Notes under the pieces: model-generated
Databases searched by the model: none
What the model was told of the DNA's origin: nothing
The model's input: only the letters and a program-made list of their open reading frames with translations
NCBI RefSeq assembly: GCF_050003625.1
Contig: NC_134398.1
Span: forward strand, 64,984,891-65,048,890
Length of the DNA: 64,000 nt
Direction: 5' to 3'
Source: Haematobia irritans
Lineage: Eukaryota > Arthropoda > Insecta > Diptera > Muscidae
In this document: piece after piece, positions 59,401 through 64,000 of the stretch
Layout: the number at the start of each line of letters is the position of its first letter
How positions within the stretch are numbered: position 1 is the stretch's first letter
Position numbers and translations under genes: made by a program

Positions 59401-59524
59401 CTCAAATAAGGCCAAAATTGATTACAAAAGTTTTACATTGGTTTGACACTTAATTATAAAATATAATTTAAGCTTATTAATATCAATATTATATATATAT
59501 ATATTTTTTTAATATATTATTAAT

Positions 59525-59695
59525 ATACTAATCAAGATTCAAGAACCTAACACGAACATGGATGAATGCAAGGAAAAGAGATGTTTATAGCGTAAACACA
59601 GTTCGAAACATTTAAGTGTTAGCTATGGTAGAATTTCATAACTGAGATAGAACCAGTTCCTTAAACTTAAAACATGTCAAATAAAAATTCCTATT
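59525..59695 (-). repeat. Repeat that is the empty site for the DD37E element
   Basis: Reversed, it matches 18155-18262 joined to 19525-19590 (AACTGGTTCTATCTCGG, CCATAGCTAACACTT, CGCTATAAACATCTCTTTTC, TTCTTGAATCTTGATTAG), with a single TA where the transposon sits in the other copy. Probably non-LTR element sequence. Confidence 0.85.
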
Positions 59696-60174
59696 TTCGT
59701 AAGGTATTAAGGTATTCCATACTAAAAATAATAATTTTTTTTCTGTTGTTTTTGAAGAAAAAAGTGCTTAGGGCAATTAATTAAGCCCACTGATAAAAAC
59801 ATCTTTTTTTATATCCGAGTCGGAACAGCGTATTATACTTGAGAAATTTTGGAGCACTCAAAAACTTTATCAGCTCCACCATTGCAAATTTCAATTTCAA
59901 AAGTGATACAAAATGTGTCATTCGCAATATAGATCAAGAAGGCAAATGCGTCTAACATGAGTTTTTCAAACTCTGATTGACACTTGTTTGCAAGATGAGC
60001 ATGATACCATTACATCACGGTTGTTTTCACGTAGCAATCTATTTATATATATGCTTCACTCTTTTATGCGGCATCAAAAGTCTAGTACTCGGTTTTGTAT
60101 TAAAAAGTTGTTATCTAATTAGATAGCTCTTATGTAGTACATTGGTTCCCGAAACGTAATTTAAACAAGGGAAA
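59696..60174. other. Intron, nothing recognised
   Basis: No repeat family of the window and no frame. Confidence 0.55.
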
Positions 60175-60183
60175 AAACTATTC

Positions 60184-60990
60184 GGCGACGGACATATCGC
60201 CCAAAATGAGTTTTGGCCGTTATGGCCTCTCTTGGGGCAGTTAAATCGCCCAATTTTAGTTTGGGCTTTATGTCCTCCCCCATCACGGTCATAAGCCTCA
60301 TAAAAAAATGTGGATGTGATGACCGTTTGAATATAAAAAATGTTTTTAAAATAAAAAAAATATATTTTTTAAATATTTCAAAAGCTATATATGATTATTT
60401 CATATAAACCAATTTGTGGAATTTTTCAAATGTTTAATAGATAGATATGCCTCTTATTGACAAATATGGAATCCTGTTTTTATTTCATATGCCGGAAGAA
60501 GAGGTAAAACTAGCATATCCTGGCTTCATCGTTCGTTTTAATTGCTTTTTGCTGGGTCAGAATTTTTGACCATCTCAGCGTACGACCGAAATGGAAAAGA
60601 GGCTAAATTGGCACTACGAAGACCTCTTTCGCTCGTGAAATAGGTCATTTTAAGCTCAAAGACATTTGAATTTATATATTATAACATGAACATTTGGAAA
60701 ATGCTACTTTTTTTCTTGTGAAACCAGACAAATGCTGGATTGAAAATTATGTATTTCAAAAAGAAATCGAGCACCCGATTTTACCCATAATCAGCACGTC
60801 GAGCATTTCATATCTTTCTAATTTTAATGTTAGAACAAGATAATAAAAAGAAAGTTGCAAGAATTTGAGAACGAATTGAATGTGATGAATTTAAAAAAAG
60901 ATTCGCGCGCATGATTTCTTTTTTAAATTCATCACATTCAAGGGAGGTTATAACGCCCAAAAATCATTTTGGGCGATATGTCCGGTCGCC
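60184..60990. mobile_element. Long-TIR element with 9-bp duplication, Mutator-like
   Basis: AAACTATTC is exact on both sides (60175-60183, 60991-60999). The ends GGCGACGGACATATCGCCC and its inverse match for about 45 bases, including CCAAAATGA and GTTAT-CCTC. A second imperfect inverted stretch (ATGTGATGAATTTAAAAAAG / TTAAATTCATCACATTC) lies at 60880-60950. 807 bp, no transposase. A 9-bp duplication with long ends suggests the Mutator superfamily. Confidence 0.85.
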
Positions 60991-61009
60991 AAACTATTCT
61001 GCCTACACC

Positions 61010-61582
61010 TAGGGATGCCAGACGTGCTCTTTTAAAGAGCACATGTGCTCTTTTTTACAAAATCTGCTCTTAAAACAAGATAGGTCAAAAGAGCAACCAA
61101 AAGTGCACTATTTTTACTCTTACTACTCTACTCTTTTCTTACTCTTTTTGTGCTCTTTTTGTGCTCTTTTTATGCATCACAACAAGTATTGCTCCAACGC
61201 GATTCAATAAATGGTAAAAGTAAACTGAAAATACGTAAATGTCACACTACGAGATTTTCCTACGGCATTATTTTCTACTTAAATAGTGTTTTACTTTATA
61301 TATCAGAATCGAAGAAGAGCACGCCGATGTTGCCTCTGTTCTAAATGTAAACAAACTTCTTTCAATAACATTTTTCACAAAAACACCAAAAAATGACTTA
61401 CAAAATATTGTAAGAAAATTAGCTTGAGATGAAAGTGGGTTTGTTTATGTTATGAACCTTTTTGTTGTGTTTAAATTAATTATATTTCAATAAATTGGAA
61501 TTAAATGTTTTTATTTTATTTAAAAAAGTGTGCTCTTTTTTCGTGTGTGCTCTTTTTGCCTCTTCAAAATCTGGCATCCCTA
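61010..61582. mobile_element. hAT-like MITE with GTGCTCTTTT array
   Basis: The inverted ends are TAGGGATGCCAGA and TCTGGCATCCCTA. The flanks CCTACACC (61002-61009) and CCTACTCC (61583-61590) differ at one base in eight. GTGCTCTTTT and AAAGAGCAC words cluster near both ends. 573 bp. The frames at 61150 and 61495 are incidental. Confidence 0.86.
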
Positions 61583-61813
61583 CCTACTCCAAACAATTTC
61601 CATTTGTCTTCAAAGAAATTTCCTTACAAATTGCGATCTTAGTTTTGTCAAAGTTTTCGTTTCACATAAAAAAAAGTTTGGAATGTAGTTTATTTTGGAG
61701 AGTAGTTTATTTTGTAGCCATTATGAAAATTTACAAATGATTTTTTCTTTAGAATATAATCCTCTCAAGCAGCAACCATTAATTGTGGTATTTTTTTCTA
61801 CTTCTCTTTTCAG

Positions 61814-64000
61814 TTTCACCACCCTGCCTACTCATCGAAGATATACGACGTGATGAGAAAACTATTAAGGATTTGGCCAATACCATAACCAATCTAAGTC
61901 AACAGCAAAAAAATCGTTGGTCATCGACGGCGGTCAATAATGTTCTGAATAGCATCAATAATAACAAATCCCAGCAGGATGATAAAAATTCGAGGGATGA
62001 GCCTGATTTCTATAGGCCAATAACGATAAGCAAACAAAGTGCGGCCACAAATGGTGATGCGGTCAACCATCTGAGGCCGAAATCATTGCCATTGGCCTCT
62101 AATTCCACACCAGCCATAGTCTCGGCAATTGTCAAGAAAATACCGCCAGTATTGGCCACAACTACGACAACAGCTACGAGCAAATCTAGTCTACGCTACC
62201 ACCACCAGCCCCAGCAGCATCATTATCATAATCAGCAGCAACAACAACAACAACAAAATCGCAGCAAACAACAGAAACAAGCTTTAGAACGTGGTGATCC
62301 TGATGGAGGCTGCAATTTAGATGATCTTACATCCAGCTATTTGTCGAAAACAGTAGAATTGCGTGTGAATCCAGGACCGCCACATAGTACATCCGGCACA
62401 ACATCCACCACAACACCCACCAGCAGCACACCCTCTGTGCTGGGTGAATCGCTTAATGCCAAGAAAGGTTGGCTAATGAAACAAGATAATCGCAGCGGTG
62501 ATTGGACCAAACATTGGTTCACTTTAAGTGGTGCTGCTCTCTTTTATTATCGTGATCCTGTTTCCGAGGAACGTGGTGTCTTAGATGGTGTCTTGGATGT
62601 TAACAGTCTTACAAATGTGGCCGAAGTCAATGCCAATAGAAATTATGCTTTTCAGTTAACAACATGGGATAAACGGCGCCTCATATTGGCCAGTCTTTCC
62701 CCAAATTCACGTAATAGTTGGATAGCAATTCTAAGAAATGCTGCAGGGCTACCAAACTCCTCGGTGGTAAATGCAACCTCTGCTGCAGGGTCCACAGCAA
62801 CCAACAATGCAAACGCACAGTGCAGCAATGGTGGTGCCTTGAACCTTGGTAACCAAAGTAATTGTCCATCAGACTCCTCCTTGGCAAAGGAACAAAAGAA
62901 CAAGTCAATTCCTATCACAACAGAACTGATTATCAAAGATAATTCCAGTGATGACATGAAAAGTGAAATTGAAAAGGATTTCATAAAAGCCCAGCGAATT
63001 ATGCAGAGCTGTCCAGAGTCATCCAGCATCCAGGGTAAGGTGAAGAAATTGTCTAGTGAAACTAGTCCCAAGGTGATAATCACCAACGTCAGCACAACGG
63101 CATCCACAAAGCCTGCCACGACGCTGCTAAGTCCACAAACACCCCTCACACCAAAGACTGCTCTACATTTTTCATCGGACGAAGAATATCGCACCGCCTC
63201 CGAAGGGGGAAGACGCGATAGCATTGGCGATTGGGGATCTCCACTATCGCCGTCCCCTCCCACGACATTGAATTTAATGAGAGCCAAAGATCGTATGCGA
63301 CCACGTACCACCACTCCCTGCCCCCGTATGCATAAGAGAAGTCGGTCCTCACCACCATCCTCGAGACGTAGCACAGTCGATAGTGTGGGATCCGATGAGC
63401 TGCCCCTCATTCACACCGTGCACGAAGAAATCAATTTGAATGTGGACAAAGAGCTACAATTTCGATTAAGTGTGGTGGAAAAGGAGCGTGATATGTTAAG
63501 AAACGAAGCCAAAGAACGTGAAGCCCGTATGTCGGAACTGTTGAATACTTTAGAACGGACGGAGCAAGAGTTAAACAGTCGTATCCAAGAAATGGAAGAG
63601 GTTAGAGAAAGCCTAACAACCCAGCTAGAGGATGCCAAGAGAAATGCTGCTGAGATCATTGAGAGAATCAGCGATGACCTAGAAGAAAGCCAAAAAAAAG
63701 TCAAAGACCTAGAGGATCGCTTGGCCCAGGGCATAGAGGAAAATGAAAATCTCTACAAACGTCTTCGAGAAATGGAGAGCTGTAGTCCGGCCAGTTTCAT
63801 TAACCTGCAACGTTATAAAATGAAACGTATGGACTCTCTAAGTGATCTTACCCAGATTAAAGATATTGATCCCTATGGCTTGGAAAGGGATTTGCTGGCC
63901 GATGAATACAGTGAGCTCAAGGGCCGTTTCGAAAAGGCAGTAACCGAAATAAGGGCAATGAAAAAGGAGCTTAAGGACTCACAAAACCAATATGACTCCT
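61814..64000 (+). CDS. osp: outspread (osp) large exon, second PH domain and coiled coil, open at right edge
   Basis: Acceptor TTTTCAG ends at 61813. The first two bases complete the codon begun by the G at 22749 (Val), and 728 further complete codons are open to the window end. Layout by residue of this exon: 1-30 a conserved-looking segment ([20 protein letters not shown]); 120-160 His/Gln-rich with an interrupted polyglutamine run; about 215-313 a second PH domain, opening KKGWLMKQD and closing with the invariant Trp in [10 protein letters not shown]; then a Ser/Pro/Thr-rich basic linker; from about 535 to the edge a heptad-rich coiled coil with many Glu/Lys/Leu. PH-PH-coiled coil is the outspread/M-RIP architecture, a cytoplasmic adaptor of actomyosin. 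The C-terminus and stop are outside. The long antisense frames at 62652-63734 are shadows. Confidence 0.93.

Larger units (their letters stand above)
22750..61813 (+). other. osp intron, 39.1 kb, filled with transposable elements
   Basis: The intron runs from the GTATGT donor to the TTTTCAG acceptor; phase 1 on both sides is consistent. All sequence between is repeat or unrecognised; no host gene found on either strand. Confidence 0.85.

Noticed and set aside
62652..63734. Long minus-strand frames (up to 252 codons)
   Set aside because: They are antisense shadows of the osp exon on the plus strand, which has both PH and coiled-coil signatures; the minus frames show no domain.

Overview
The window is nuclear DNA of an insect, most likely a calyptrate (house-fly/stable-fly type) dipteran. 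It is AT-rich, has spliced genes with GT/AG introns, and is packed with degraded DNA transposons, tRNA-derived SINEs and long dispersed repeats. The species cannot be fixed from sequence alone. The only host gene I can support is on the + strand: three exons of an orthologue of Drosophila outspread (osp), a cytoskeletal adaptor of the M-RIP type with two PH domains and a long coiled coil. The exons are 3525-3590 (start of PH1), 21960-22749 (rest of PH1, then a low-complexity and acidic linker) and 61814-64000 (second PH domain, then coiled coil, open at the right edge). Their phases join without a frameshift (0/0, then 1). Earlier and later exons lie outside the window.

Everything else is intron: the end of an upstream intron (1-3524), an 18.4 kb intron (3591-21959) and a 39.1 kb intron (22750-61813). 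I find no nested host gene. Drosophila melanogaster carries Adh and Adhr inside an osp intron; I see no equivalent here.

The introns are a layered record of transposition. Several elements can be bounded to the base by terminal inverted repeats and target duplications. Three are inactive Tc1/mariner-group transposase copies: DD41D (2098-3032), DD37E (18263-19524, catalytic Glu replaced by Lys) and a DD34D mariner (about 45535-48900, second catalytic Asp replaced by Asn). Six are hAT-like insertions with 8-bp duplications, at 10672-11157, 16666-18120, 30097-31828, 30302-30980, 51341-55910 and 57683-58109; 61010-61582 is a seventh, and 35429 onward is a truncated one. One has a 9-bp duplication (60184-60990, Mutator-like). 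Many have TA duplications, including a family with CACTGAAAAA ends and a family carrying two divergent tRNA-like modules. Non-LTR and BEL/Pao reverse-transcriptase scraps are also present. Nesting reaches three levels at 7307-10622, at 30097-31828 and in the mariner at 45535-48900.

The features most worth a second look are: a nearly perfect ~550 bp palindrome at 38761-39311 and a second large inverted pair at 54160-55596, both of which would fold into long hairpins in the osp pre-mRNA; a set of short hAT-like elements that each carry a different simple-motif array; and paralogous empty sites inside the window that prove two insertions. No autonomous element looks intact.
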